From Prorocentrum cordatum (taxonomy: Eukaryota; Sar; Dinophyceae; Prorocentrales; Prorocentraceae): 64,000 bases of DNA. The stretch covers positions 66,161 to 130,160 of the forward strand of contig CAUYUJ010014618.1 of the NCBI GenBank assembly GCA_963575745.1. The letters run 5' to 3'. Numbering within the stretch: position 1 is the first letter of the stretch; every line of letters begins with the position of its first letter. Shown here piece by piece: positions 31,790-42,569 of this stretch. The position numbers and the translations under genes were made by a program. The notes beneath the pieces were generated by a model, which made no database searches, had not been told where the DNA came from, and saw nothing but the letters and a program-made list of their open reading frames with translations.

Positions 31790-32040
31790 GTCGCGATACC
31801 GTCTTACTTCTCAGGATCATTCCTGCTCTTCCCACCCCTCCAAGGAGGCCCTGCTTGAGCGAGCAGGGTATTGCTATACCATGATATGTCACAGGATTCC
31901 TGCTCCGCCCACCCCCCCAGGGATGCCCCGTCTGAACCAGCAGGTTATCGCTATACCGCAGTATTCCTCAGGATTTCCATCCCTCCCCCCCCCTCTAGAG
32001 AGGCCCCACAAGAGCGAGCACGGTATCGTTATATCATGAG
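31790..32040. repeat. 78-bp degenerate tandem repeat
   Basis: Three units, each with a CGATACC or GCTATACC start, then CTCAGGATT and a CCAC(C)n run, spaced about 78 bases (31792, 31871, 31949, 32026). Confidence 0.65.
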
Positions 32041-32394
32041 GCACTCCGTGCATCAGTACAGTCCGAAATATTCCGTTCGTTCCTCCTCTTCTTGCTCCTC
32101 CTATGTTCTGTTGCGACCTGCCCAGAAACGTTTATTGTCCCGCCGAAATCCCGATGTTTATGATCCCCACCCTGTGATTATCGGGGGATAGGGTTACGAA
32201 CCCCTATGGGTGCTAGCACTTTTTGGGGAAATCCGGTCGCGCTGTCTGTCTGCATTGCTTGCTTGCCATCCCCAGGGGACCAGGTTTCCTTCACGGTGTG
32301 GCGCAGTGGCCGCCCCAGGCCTGAGCTGAGCGTGGTGTGAGAGGCCTTGTATCGGCGGTGCGCCCGCGGGGAAGTGAGAAGGGGTGGCTGGGGG

Positions 32395-32535
32395 GCGCGT
32401 AGTGGGGAGGCGACGAACGGGGGGGGGGGCACCGCAAGGGCTGCAGAACAGGGGCCTTCCATGGGGCCCCGGAAGGGGTCCTTTCGGGTCCTAAGGGGGG
32501 CCTTCAGGGTCCTGAAATGGCACTTTTCTTCTCGG
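32395..32535. repeat. dispersed repeat paired with 22380-22510
   Basis: Shared order: G run, AAGGGCTGCAGAACAGG, GGGGCCCC, GGGTCCT and a GGCACTTTTCT-type end. Confidence 0.6.
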
Positions 32536-32883
32536 TGACCCTCAAGACGTGTGGTAGCTCAATGTGTGTTTACGCCCGTCGGCCCCACCAGTAGGTCGTG
32601 ACATCGCCAGTGTCGTATCGAATGGTCTCGATGGACAAACCCACGTTGGCGCTAACACACGTTCTGAGGATCGTCGATCTTCCCCCGCCGCTTTGTGAGA
32701 AGGCCTTCTTCTTTTTCCCCCTCCTCGCTCGCCGCCGAAGGGATGACGGAGGAGGAGCAGCACAGACCCTCCGTGGGATCCCGATCGCTTTTTGGGGAGG
32801 CCCCTCCGAGGAGCTGCAGGGAATTATCGGGAGTCTCTCCAGGGGCTCTGCGACGGCCTCCAGAGGAGGCCCCTGGAGGACAG

Positions 32884-33002
32884 GGCTGGGCCTGAACGTT
32901 GTTTTGCTGGACTTTGGGGCTGTGTTTCGTGTTTCGTTCTGGGAGGGAGCAACACGAAAGACAACACGAAAACAAAACGAGAAGCAACGTTTAGATCCAG
33001 CC
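32884..33002. mobile_element. GGCTGGACCTAAA MITE-like element, copy 2
   Basis: 119 bases with inverted ends GGCTGGGCCTGAACGTTG and AACGTTTAGATCCAGCC. It is a shorter relative of 21125-21262; both have CGTTTCGTTTTG-like interiors. Confidence 0.6.
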
Positions 33003-33089
33003 TTGCTGGAGGGCCTCTGAGCAGTGCCCAGGGGGGCTCCACAGGAGGCCCCTGGCAATTCCCCGGGTAGGGGGCACCGGCAGGCGCCG

Positions 33090-33445
33090 GGCCTCCTCTC
33101 TCACCCTTGTCCTCGCCCTCCTCGGCTCTTCTCCCACCCTATGCCTCCCCGCCTCCATGTTCCCTCCTCCCTCCCCCTTAGCTCCATCTTCTCCGTCATG
33201 CCGTCTCCATCCTCTCTCACCCTTGTCCTCGCCCTCCTCGGCTCTTCTCCCACCCTAGGCGGGGAGGCAGCTCCCTCCTTCCTCCCCCTTAGCTCCATCT
33301 TCTCCGTCATGCCGTCTCCATCCTCTCTCACCCTTGTCCTCGCCCTCCTCGGCTCTTCTCCCACGCTATGCCTCCCCGCCTCCATGCTCCCTCCTCCCTC
33401 CCCCTTAGCTCCATCTTCTCCGTCATGCCGTCTCCATCCTCCCTT
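33090..33445. repeat. tandem pyrimidine-rich repeat, 3 copies
   Basis: Repeated CTCTCACCCTTGTCCTCGCC, GCCTCCCCGCCTCCATG and TCTTCTCCGTCATGCCGTCT phrases. The middle copy is shortened. Confidence 0.85.
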
Positions 33446-34002
33446 CTCCTCCTCCGTTCTCGCAGTCGCCCACTGCTCTCTGATCGGGCCCTGGTGGCCC
33501 GCTCCGCCCAGGAACGTGCGGAATCGCAGTCGGCGATGCATCGCCGATTCAAGGTCGATGCTTCCCCCCTCCTCCCCCCCTCCTCCTCCTCCTCCTCCTC
33601 CTCCTTCTCCTCCTCCCCCTCCTCCTCGTCCTCCTCCTCCTCCTCGTCCACCTCCTCCAGCGCTTCTTTCTGGTCGGGCGGTGCCGAGGGAGGTCGCCGC
33701 CAGCCAGGACCTCCTGGAGTTCGAGGGTCGGGTAGGTGGAGGAGAAGGAGAAAGAGGAGGCGGAGGAGGAGGAGGAGAAGGAGAAAGAGGAGGATGATGA
33801 GGAGAATCAGAGTAAGCCAAAGATGCATAAGTTAAACGATGTTGCAATACACCTTCCCGTCCCAAGTCCCATCCCAACACGCCCCCACGAGTCTTCACCA
33901 CAAGAAGCCTCCCCCCTGGAAGGACCAGCACGGTCGTGTTCAATTCGCGAGGGACCCATTTTGAAAAGGCTTGCCTCGCATCCTTCTGGCGCGCAGTCTT
34001 AA
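33446..34002. repeat. CTC and GGA tracts; no recognised gene
   Basis: TCC tract at 33560-33660 and GGA tract at 33730-33800, mutually complementary. Nothing coding recognised. Confidence 0.6.
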
Positions 34003-34095
34003 GTCGGGCATGTCCCTCAACAGGGGGCACGCTCAAGAATAAGCAAATAGTAATATGTGGACGATTGTTCGATTGTCCGTTGAGTATTTGGGTGT
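34003..34095. mobile_element. GTCGGGCATGTCC element, 3'-truncated copy
   Basis: Starts CTTAAGTCGGGCATGTCCCT and keeps the TGTGGACGATTG interior; the right end is lost before the GC-rich sequence at 34100. Confidence 0.6.
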
Positions 34096-34254
34096 GCTTT
34101 CAACTACCGGCGCGGCTCGGCGCGTCAGCCGCGCCCGGCGCCCCCGCCGCGCGGCCCGCGGCGGCCGCGTCGTGGGGTGCGCCTCCGCGGGCGCGGCGGC
34201 GCGGGCGTCGGAGGCGTCCTGAGGCCCGGGGAGGTCTCTGGAGACGGTCAGGGG

Positions 34255-34257
34255 CGG

Positions 34258-34297
<40 letters not shown>

Positions 34298-34299
34298 TA

Positions 34300-34345
<46 letters not shown>

Positions 34346-34420
34346 TGTCGATCATCGTCGTGGTCGCTGTCGTCGTCGCTATCGTCGTCGTCTTCGTCGT
34401 GGACGTCTGGGATCACACAG
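34255..34420. repeat. TCG/CGT microsatellite
   Basis: Nearly pure CGT trinucleotides with a few interruptions. Confidence 0.9.
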
Positions 34421-34666
34421 TTCAGCGCGGCGTCCAGCGCTATCGCCGCTCCGACGGAACAAGAAGAGCGCCCCCCGCGGTGGAGAGGCGCTTCGAGGGA
34501 GGCCTCCGGGGGCAGCTGCCCCGTGCAGCGCCGCGTGCGCGGAGGTGCTGGGTGCCTCGACCCAACGGGGTGGCAGGCAGGACCTCCGCTTTGAAAAGAG
34601 GCGCGGGCGAAGCCGAGCGGCCTTGAGGCATTGGCATCGCCCGGCTCCAAAGGTGATCGTTCTTGT

Positions 34667-34882
34667 TATGCATTGTTTTGCCGATCGGCGCGGGCCCCCC
34701 TTCCCCCCTCCCCCCCCCATGGAGTAGATCTTTTGGCTGTTTTTGGGCGCCTGTCTCGAGCGGGTGGGGTCTCCCCCATGGGGGCGCATTGCTGCAAACA
34801 GTCGCGCTAAGCAGAGGTCTGGAGCCAGATCCTCCCCCCTCCCCCCCTCTTCCGCCCAATGTCGAAACGCCGAATCAAAAAA
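34667..34882. repeat. GGAGTAGATCTTTTGGC dispersed repeat, copy 1
   Basis: From TTGTTTTGCCGATCGGC to CCGCCCAATGTCGAA. A second copy in the same orientation is at 52296-52497. Confidence 0.8.
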
Positions 34883-34939
34883 ACGCTCACGAGTTGTTTT
34901 CTCTGAGGTCCCCTTGGGAACCACTCTAGGCCTCCTAGA

Positions 34940-35135
34940 TGAGGTCGGAGCAGATTGGGCCGGAGGATCGCGCCGCATCGCCGATGCATCGGCGATGCGG
35001 CTCGATGTGGAGCCCGACTTGCACGTCGACGTCGCCGATGCATCGCCGACGTCGACGATGCATCGCCGCTGCATCACCGATGCATCGCCGATGCATCGCC
35101 GATGTGTCGGCGATGCGGCGCGATCCTCCGACCCC
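34940..35135. repeat. GATGCATCGCC minisatellite
   Basis: CGCCGATGCATCGCCGAC units, locally palindromic (GGCGATGCATCGCC). Similar runs at 35660-35910 and 45430-45555. Confidence 0.85.
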
Positions 35136-35477
35136 GTCTGCTCTGACCCCGTCTAGCTAGGAGGCCTCTGTTCCCGCGGGGTCCCCTCGGGAACCACGTG
35201 AGCCCTTGGGGGCCGGGGCTCCGCGGTGTGCCGCGGCCGCCAGCCCGGCAGGCCGGGTAGCCGAGCTCGCAGGCCCTCTCTCGCCGCTCCTGGGAGCGGG
35301 CTGGACCCACGGCGCCACAGCGGGCTGGCGGCCCGCGTGTCCGCATTTGGCCTCGGGGAGGTCGTCTCGGGGGCGTTGCGTGAGGAAGCGGATAGCTATC
35401 AAGCATTGGCGAAGCGTCCTGGCGAAGCCTACAGGCCCACCAAAGAAACTTCTCTAAGAGCTTCCTGAGGTCTGCAC

Positions 35478-35635
35478 GGAATGTTCTCAGAACATTTCTG
35501 GCCGAGATTGTCTTGTTCTGACACATCGGGCTTACGTTCTGAGAACATTCTTGTTGATCTTAGAACATTTTCGGGGTTCTAAGAAAATTTCGTGGTAGGC
35601 CTACAGGAATGCCGGGACGGTCGACCCCTGCTCAA
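35478..35635. repeat. TTCTAAGAACA dispersed repeat, copy 3
   Basis: Four GTTCT(C/A)AGAACATT-like palindromes, then GTGGTAGGCCTACAGGAATG. Confidence 0.75.
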
Positions 35636-35659
35636 ATCTAGACCTCCCAGATTGGGGTG

Positions 35660-35995
35660 GAGCAGATGGGGTCGGAGGATCGCGCCGCATCGCCGATGTA
35701 TTGCAGAGCGTGATTTGCCCACCCCGCTTTCGCTTCCAGACAAGACCAAGTCATACCACGCGCCTCCTCATCAGACGTCGCCGATGCATCGCCGACGTCC
35801 ACGATGCATCGCCGGTGCATCGCCGATGCTTCCGATGCATCCCCGACGCATCGCCGATGCATGGGCGATGCGGCGCGACACTCCGACCCCATCCACTCCG
35901 ACCCCATCTAGGAGGCCTCTAGAATAGGCGCGGCACTGATTCGAGAGCTCTCTTTTGACAAGAAGCCGCCTTCCATGCGAGAAGCCAGTGCAGAT
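35660..35995. repeat. GATGCATCGCC minisatellite with embedded dispersed repeat
   Basis: 35718-35775 (CCCCGCTTTCGCTTCCAGAC, CGCGCCTCCTCATCA) recurs at 37940-37995. Confidence 0.7.
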
Positions 35996-36475
35996 TCCCA
36001 GAACGATTGCGCGCGGCTCAAAGGCGATAGTCAAATTTTGAAAATTGCCCCCCCTTTCACCCGTCGATCTGCTTCAAACGTTTCAGACGAATGTCCGCGG
36101 TGCCACGGGGATAACCACATTTTGGAAATGACCCGTGTTCAATGTTTGCAGTTTTTGCAGGAAGTTTTAAAACGATTTTGCATTGCGCTGAGGCGAGGAC
36201 CACATTTTGAAAACGATATTCGCTCAATTCGCGAAAGGGCTGAACATTTTCAGAATGAACGCGCGTGGCGCTACGACGAAAACCACGCTTTGAAGACGAT
36301 CTGTGCCCAATCTTCGAAACGAATACGTTGGATCGAATGTGCTCGGCGCTGAGGCGAGTGCCGCATTCCGAAAACGACTGCTCGCCATCCGCGAAGCTGC
36401 AGCAAGCTGTGACGACGAATGTCCGCGGCGTTAGGGCGAGATCCACATTTCGAAAGCCATCCGATGTCTATCAGG
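35996..36475. repeat. ~82-bp degenerate tandem repeat, about 6 units
   Basis: Each unit centres on GCGCTGAGGCGAGGACCACA followed by TTTTGAAAACGAT-like text. Centres near 36015, 36100, 36183, 36264, 36345 and 36423 give a period of about 78-86. Units are strongly diverged. Confidence 0.7.
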
Positions 36476-36597
36476 CGAACTGTTGCAACCTTCAAGCTTC
36501 AGGCTCAGACATGTGGAGGAGGTCTCAGGCGAAACGCCGGGTCCGCCCTACCGCCCCGCCTGGAGGAGTTACCTATGAGGGATGGGAGGAGGATCAA

Positions 36598-36746
36598 GTT
36601 GGGCGTGTCCCTCGACAGGAGGAATATCCAAAGATATTTTATCATAGTCTGGGGACGATGTTTCGATTAGTTTTACCTTTTTGGAGCATCCTTTGACTAT
36701 TCCTCATTGTTCGCCCAACATCCGCCTGTAGGGGGACATGCCCGAC
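36598..36746. mobile_element. GTCGGGCATGTCC MITE-like element, copy 4
   Basis: 149 bases, ends GTTGGGCGTGTCCCTCGAC and GTAGGGGGACATGCCCGAC, interior AGTCTGGGGACGATGTTTCG. Confidence 0.75.
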
Positions 36747-36841
36747 GGAATGGGATGAGGATCGAGGGTCATTGGGGTCTGGGGCGTCGATCGAGCATCG
36801 ACCAGGAGGATCGATTGGGGATCGGTGCTGAGCGGAAGCTC

Positions 36842-37302
36842 AGAGCCCGGAATCATCAGGGGTAACTCGGGTCAGGGATAACTCGGGTTCCTTTTTCGGG
36901 AATCCAAACCCGAGTTACCCCGAACCCGAGTTACCCCGGATAACTCGGGCGCCCAGAGCCCCGAATCATCAGGGGTAACTCGGGTCAGGGCTAACTCGGG
37001 TTCCTTTTTCGGGAACCCAAACCCGAGTTACCCCGGACCCGAGTTACCCCGGATATTTCGGGCGCCCAAGAAGCCCCGAATCATCCGGGGTAATTCGGGT
37101 CAGGGCTAACTCGGGTTCCTTTTTCGGGAATCCAAACCCGAGTTACCCCAGACCCGAGTCACCCCGGAGAACTCGGGCGCCCAGAGCCCCGAATCATCAG
37201 GGGCAACTCGGGTCAGGGCCAACTCGGGCTCCTTTTTCTGGAATCCAAACCCGAGTTACCCCGGACCCGAGATACCCCGGATAACTCGGGCGCCCAAGAC
37301 CT
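36842..37302. repeat. GGGTAACTCGGG hairpin repeat, four tandem copies
   Basis: Units start at AATCATC 36851, 36964, 37079 and 37192 (period 113-115). Each contains two facing GGTAACTCGGG blocks separated by GTTCCTTTTTCGGGAA, so each can fold into a long hairpin. A partial tail recurs at 37559-37582 and a single copy at 21887. Confidence 0.9.
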
Positions 37303-37324
37303 CCTACCCTCACACGTTGAATAG

Positions 37325-37420
37325 CGAATTGGTCGTTTTCGGTTCGCGAGAGGGCGTCGCGGCCGTCATCTTTGCGGGCCCAGGTCCGTCGATTTCGGTC
37401 CCAGGCCGTGTGCATTAAAG
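37325..37420. repeat. dispersed repeat paired with 21440-21560
   Basis: GCGAATTGGTCGTTTTCGGT, GGGCGTCGCGGCCGTC and GGTCCGTCGATTTCGGTCCC are shared with the copy at 21 kb. Confidence 0.65.
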
Positions 37421-37601
37421 GGTGGTTTACTAAAGGGAGGTTTAAACACCGCCTACTAGAGGCGCATTTGGGAATAACAAATTTCAAGCATGATCAACAT
37501 ACCATCAGGACGTCGCATGTCTGTGGATCGAGGCATGTGGAGAGGTGGGCGAGGGAGGCGGATAACTCGGGCGCCCAAGAAGCGAGGATCGATTGCGCCA
37601 G

Positions 37602-37694
37602 GTGCTCAACCTCCACCACAACACGCGCCTGGGCGAGGAGGGCCTGCGGGCCCTGCGGCGGGCCCTGGAGGGCGGTGCGATGCCGGCGCTGCGG
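37602..37694 (+). CDS. LRR-coding segment b (probable exon)
   Basis: After GATTGCGCCAG (AG at 37600-37601) the frame reads VLNLHHNTRLGEEGLRALRR followed by ALEGGAMPALR: 31 residues, exactly 93 bases. This is a clean ribonuclease-inhibitor-type LRR (LxLxxNxxLGxEGxxAL), which forms a beta-strand and helix of a protein-binding solenoid. The 3' boundary is set where the LRR spacing ends; no GT follows directly. It lies among tandem hairpin repeats and a TIR element, which would fit a very long intron on either side. Codon usage is extremely GC-rich, unlike the AT-richer flanking repeats. Confidence 0.55.
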
Positions 37695-37770
37695 GCCCCG
37701 CGCCCAGCGGGCCGCCCGGGCGCATGCTGCCTGTCGTTAGTCGTTCCTTCTCCTCGAGGAGCAAAACTCA

Positions 37771-37919
37771 CCACCCACCAAACCACCTCAACCCAACCCG
37801 AAGGCTCAGATTTACCCTCGACTTCCAGTTGGGGGGGGGTCGGGAAACACAGTAAAAACACATGTGGAACCCTTACCCCCCCCAACCCGAAATTCGGGTC
37901 TTCGGGTTGGGTTGGGGTG
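37771..37919. mobile_element. CCAAACCACCCCAACCC TIR element, copy 1
   Basis: The left end CCACCCACCAAACCACCTCA and the right end CTTCGGGTTGGGTTGGGGTG are inverted repeats. Shared interior: TTTACCCTCGA, CCAGTTGGGGG and CCCGAAATTCGGGTC. The right end is about 25 bases shorter than in the other two copies. Confidence 0.75.
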
Positions 37920-37924
37920 ACTCA

Positions 37925-38600
37925 GAGCGCGAATTACCTACCCCGCTTTCGCTTCCAGGCAAAACCAAGTCGTACCACGCGCCTCCTCGTCAAGCGGCCT
38001 GTCCAGTACAGGCCGTAGTTTGGCGTCGCTTGGTATCTCTTGGAAGCGAGGGTGGTCAAAAGCAAAACAGCTGCACAATCGCAGGCCTAGAGGTTGACAC
38101 CAACACCAAGATCGGCGGGGTTCCTCCACCGAGGGAAGGAGATCCCGATCTCGGTGATGGTGGTGATATTCTGGCTTCCAAGGTGGCCGAAACATTACCA
38201 CCAACACCGAACTCTAGGATCACCTCCCTCCTGTGCAGGCAGCCCTCTGTCTTGGTGTTGGTGCCCATTTCCAGGCCTCCCACACAGGCATGGACTGTCG
38301 GAGCTCCGCGCGGAGTTCTTGCATCCGCGTGTGGGCAATCCTGGCGGCGCCATTCGGCGCCGTGACTGGCGCGGGGGGTCCAAGCGCCGATCCCAAGAAA
38401 TTTTCGCGCGGAGCGCCGCAGCCACTGTGTTGGATGTCGGTTCATGGGAGCTGCATTTGGACAGCAGTTGTATCGTCTTTTGCCCTTCGTGCTCTCCCCC
38501 CTCCCCATGTTCGGTCTTCTCGTCTCCCTTGTGAGGGGGCGCATCTGGTCCAAATATGGTCCTCCACGTATTTCAAATCTGGTCCAGGCCAGACCCAAAT
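37925..38600. repeat. foldback-like segment 38090-38275 and flanks
   Basis: 38090-38155 (TGACACCAACACCAAGATCG onward) and 38212-38275 (ending CTTGGTGTTGGTGCCC) are imperfect inverted repeats of about 60 bases around a short centre. 37940-37995 repeats 35718-35775. No gene. Confidence 0.55.
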
Positions 38601-40606
38601 TTGACAGCTCCAGGGACCACGCAGGCACAGGTCCGCAGCATGCTGGACGGCTCAGGACGGTTCACATTGTGCGCCTTTTTTCGTATCCCCCGTGCAACGT
38701 GTTAGCACGGGCACATCCGTTCTATCGCGAAGGTCTCTCGCCTCCTGGCGTGGGCGGCCGTTATGGCTACACGGGCGGAGCGAAGCTGCAGCGCGAGGGT
38801 GCACAGCCGTGGAGCAAAAAGCGGCGCGAGCACGAGTAGCCAGGCACACACTGGTTCAACAAAGTCAGTCTCACTTGGTGCTCAGAGCGTTGGCTGCCTG
38901 GGGGTAGTGTGCCAAATTGTTCTCCTCCGCCGAAGGTCCCGACCAGCAGGTCCATCCAGATGTGTTCCCATCGGGAGTCGGCTGTGGAGAAGCAGCTTCG
39001 GTGAGTTTCGTAAGCAGACTCGTGGGCTGCAGGATGTGGGCACTGGGGAGGTGGCCAGTGGGCAGGCTACTGCAAGCCATACCTGGGCCAAGGAACCCGC
39101 GGCGTTGGTGTCAAAGCATGGCCAGATCTAAGATATCAGTTTCGTCCTCGCAATTCGCGGGTCTGGCGATCGCGAATTCAAGGTGTTGTCGGCCGTGCGT
39201 GCTCGAGTCGCAGCTGGCCTCGACGCCGAAAGCCCACCGGGGACTGGCGTGCGCAGCATCTCCAGTCGGGCTGCGGCCGCGCAGGTCCATGTCGAAAGAT
39301 GTTCGGCCAAGTCGGAAGCGGCCAGGGCGGCCATACTTACGGCCAACTTCGCAGTCGAGCGCGCAACAACGAATCCAGCAGCGGCGTCGGCACAGATGTC
39401 AAAGTCACAGTCGGAATCTTGTCTTCGGACTTTTGGTGGGCCTTGTCAGTACGCTCACCACCCCCTGGCTGCACGCCGTCGCTGTCGCTTCTACTGCTAG
39501 GACTCTGGAGCACGGCTCTCCTGTCCGACGTGATTACCCAGGTCAGGATTTTGTCCTGGGTCGCGCAAGCTTGCACGGAAATCGGCAGGCTCGGCGGCGA
39601 CGGTGCAGCAAGTGAAGTAGCCGGCGCCCCCCGGGGGGGGGGTCAGGCTTCCGAAGGGCAGCCAGCATCGCACCGCCAAGGGGAGCCAGCTCCAGGTGCT
39701 CCTAAATCGGCAAAGCCCCGTGTAGCTGGGCAGGTAGCGTACTTCGATGGCTTGGACGCGGCAATTTGCCGTGCACAGCTCCAGTCTTGCGGCATTGGCA
39801 CACCCGCTGGGGGAGGCCACGAGGACATTCCAGAGCCTGACATGTGCGTGCGTCTCATGCGCCCAGGGCGGCGCGCGTCATGGCGTAGGCCACGATGGTC
39901 GGGGCTTTGCGTAGTCGGTGTGATGATGATGCCGTTCGCCAGTGATGTAGTGGGCCACATGGGCCTACATGTTTCAATCCCTTTCTTCAACTGGTGCCCC
40001 AGGTGCTGCCAGCGGAGATGGAGGAGTTGCCTTTCATTTTCCGGACACCGGCGCGCCTATTGGCTCACGTGTTGATAGAGTGTGGGGGTGGGAAATCTGT
40101 TGGTTGTGTCCCTGGCGTGCAGCCCATGCGCCGTGCCAATGGCTGGGTGCGGATCGCCCTTGCGAGCTGTGCTCCAGCAGGCCTCTGCGGCAAACGCCGC
40201 GGATCGCGCACGCGCTCCGGCGATGCCCCCGGCTTCAGCGACGCCGGAAAGGTCATTTGTCAGGCCGAGCGTGGCTGGAGCGTGTCATTTGTAGCCCGGC
40301 GGGGACAGACCAGACGATCTATTTGCCTTTTAGTGTTGCCAGACGAAACACTTAAACCTGCACCGCATGACTTTGCCTTAGGGGAGGAAAAAAATGGAGC
40401 TAGCTTCTCCGCCATTCATTCTGGCGCTCTTGGTCAGCTACATTCTGGCGCTCTTGGTCAGCTGTGCGACTGCGCTATGGGCGCCGAGGCGCAGGGGGTC
40501 CTCGCGGTCAGGAGCGCGGCGCCCCGTCCGACAGGAGCGGGGCGAGAGAGACGGAGTCGGGCGCTCGACGTCGGCTGGCAAGCGAGGAGCGGTGCTGTGC
40601 CGAGCT
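38601..40606. other. low-repeat stretch with a possible coiled-coil gene remnant
   Basis: Less repetitive than its surroundings and of more even codon-like composition. A plus-strand frame at 39183-39500 contains QVHVERCSAKSEAARAAILT then ANFAVERATT, an Ala/Glu-rich, coiled-coil-like helix as found in some retroelement ORF1 proteins. It has no start that makes sense and no flanking domain. I do not recognise a protein family, and it may be a decayed element or an exon. Confidence 0.3.
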
Positions 40607-40770
40607 CACCGCCCACCAAACCACCCCAACCCAACCCGAAGGCGCCAATTTGCCCTCCATTTCCAGTTGGGGGGGGGTCGGGGAACGTTGAGAAAACACG
40701 CATGAAGCCCGTACCCCCCCAACCCGAAATTCGGGTCTTCGGGTTTGGTTGGGGTGGTTTGGTAGGTAGT
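40607..40770. mobile_element. CCAAACCACCCCAACCC TIR element, copy 2
   Basis: Left GCCCACCAAACCACCCCAAC, right GGTTGGGGTGGTTTGGTAGG, inverted over about 30 bases with few mismatches. Interior as in the other copies. Confidence 0.8.
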
Positions 40771-41796
40771 CACGAACGAGGTCGGCTGGCCCGGCGCAGC
40801 TGGCCCGTGTAGGAGCGTTCGTGCGCGCCGCCGTGATCGCGGGGGTCTGGCAGGCTGGCGGCAGCTCGCGCGCGGCCGTCTTCTGCTCGGGGGCCTCGTT
40901 TTCGCTTCGGGTCGCGCGCAGCGAAGGCCTGGGGCCTGCGAATCAAGCCCTCCTGTGGCGCCCAGGGTGGTCGGAGCTGGCTGGAATATGGAGCTCGAGG
41001 CCCCGGGCCAATCGGGATGGACGGCTACCGATGGCAGCAGCGCCATGGTGACCGAAGCCTGTTCGCGCCGACGGCTACACATCCACAGCTCGTGTTGCAT
41101 GGCACGCGCAGGACAAACTTGAGACTATGACTGTTTACTGGCGGGGCGGGGGCGGAGGCGAGGGATGACGGAGGCAAGGCAGGACGGCGGCGGCGGGGTG
41201 ATGAAGGCTAGGGAGGACGGATGCACATGACGGAAGAGGGAGGCACAGGGAACGCAGGTGCGAGAGATGGTGGGATGGGGCCGTCTACCTATCTCGATGG
41301 GGCAACGGTTGGCGCCGCGCCAGTCTTCGCCCTTGCGTGTCCTCCTCAAGCGCTTCGCCAGGGAGGCTTGTGCGTTGGGGAGGATGTTGGATGCGGGGTT
41401 GGGGAGGTGGACGGTGGCTTTTAGTGGTATTTGGGAGGGGGGCTGGATGTCTCCGGAGGCTCCTGGGTATTTCAGGGGTTGGGAGGTGGTCAGCGGGGGA
41501 GGAAAGAAGAGGGGAGGGAGGGGGGAGGGCAGAGACTATGGAGGAGGGGGAGGTGGTGGAGTATCCAGGATGAGAGGTGAGAGAGGGAGTGGAGGAGGAT
41601 CCACAAGGAGGAGGAGGAGGAGGGGGAGCATTACCAGGGCGACTGATATGGGGGAGGACGCAGGAGGCGGAAAGAAACAAGGAATAGATGTTGAAACCAC
41701 AACTTCCGCTCAGTGCTGGCCGACGAGGGGGAGGACTGGCAGGAGGAGGAGGAGGAGGAGGAGGAGGAGGAGGAGGAGGACGACGAGGAACAATGG
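40771..41796. repeat. GC-rich spacer and GGA tract before LRR segment f
   Basis: No recognised gene at 40771-41500. The DNA is purine-rich from 41510, with GGA runs at 41575-41630 and 41738-41780. Confidence 0.5.
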
Positions 41797-41840
41797 CCCC
41801 GCCCTCGAGGTCTTGAACCTGAACCACTGCTCCCTCCAGA
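41797..41840 (+). CDS. LRR-coding segment f (possible exon)
   Basis: Directly after a GGA tract the frame reads GPALEVLNLNHCSLQK, the beta-strand part of an LRR (LxxLNLxxCxL). The region after it lacks the usual helix, so it is partial or ends at an early splice. Weakest of the six LRR-like segments. Confidence 0.3.
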
Positions 41841-41984
41841 AGCCTGGCGGCCAGGCGTCTGGCCCTGGGCGGGGGATGAGGTGGAAACGGTAGTTGTGAG
41901 GGCTCTTCGTCTTTCTGTTTCTCTCCTCCGTGCCCTCACCACCACCGTCACATCATCAGGATTCTCCCTTGTCGTCCTCTTCCT

Positions 41985-42174
41985 TCTTCCCTGCTCGCCT
42001 CCTCCTCCTCCTTCTCCTCCTCCGCTTCCCTCCTCGTCCTCCTTCTCCCGTTCGCCCTCCCGCGTCCTCCTCATCATGCCTCTTCGATCTCCCCCTTCCC
42101 CTCCACGCCCCGAGTGGTGGCCTCGCAGTTTGGCTCGGCCTTGTTCGGATCGCGGGTGGTGCCGGAGCCACACG

Positions 42175-42214
<40 letters not shown>

Positions 42215-42235
42215 TGGTGTGTGTGTGTGTGTCAC
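41985..42235. repeat. TCC tract and (GT)n run
   Basis: TCC/CTC-rich at 41985-42070, complementary to the GGA tract at 41738-41780. GT dinucleotides at 42178-42235. Confidence 0.85.
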
Positions 42236-42569
42236 GTTGCGCCCCCCCCATAACGCGCGGCGTTATGGCCGCGAATAGAATGACGCGCTTATAGGCGCGA
42301 ATCGCCCAGGAGCGGGCATTACACGTATTCGCCGGGGGGCCTCGCTGAAGACGTGGACCGTAGGCGCCGTTGGATACGTATTGCTCCCCCTTGGGCTACT
42401 ATCCGCCCCGATCTTCGCCCCCGACTCCCAGGTGGGGTGCGAGCTGAAGGGGTCGGAGGATCGCGCCGCTGTCAGAGGAGGGCGAGTCGATGCAGCGGCA
42501 GTTTGCCTTCGGGGTGCCCTCCACGTCGCCACGGCTGGTCGCGGCTCGGAAAAGCGGGAGGGGTTCAGG

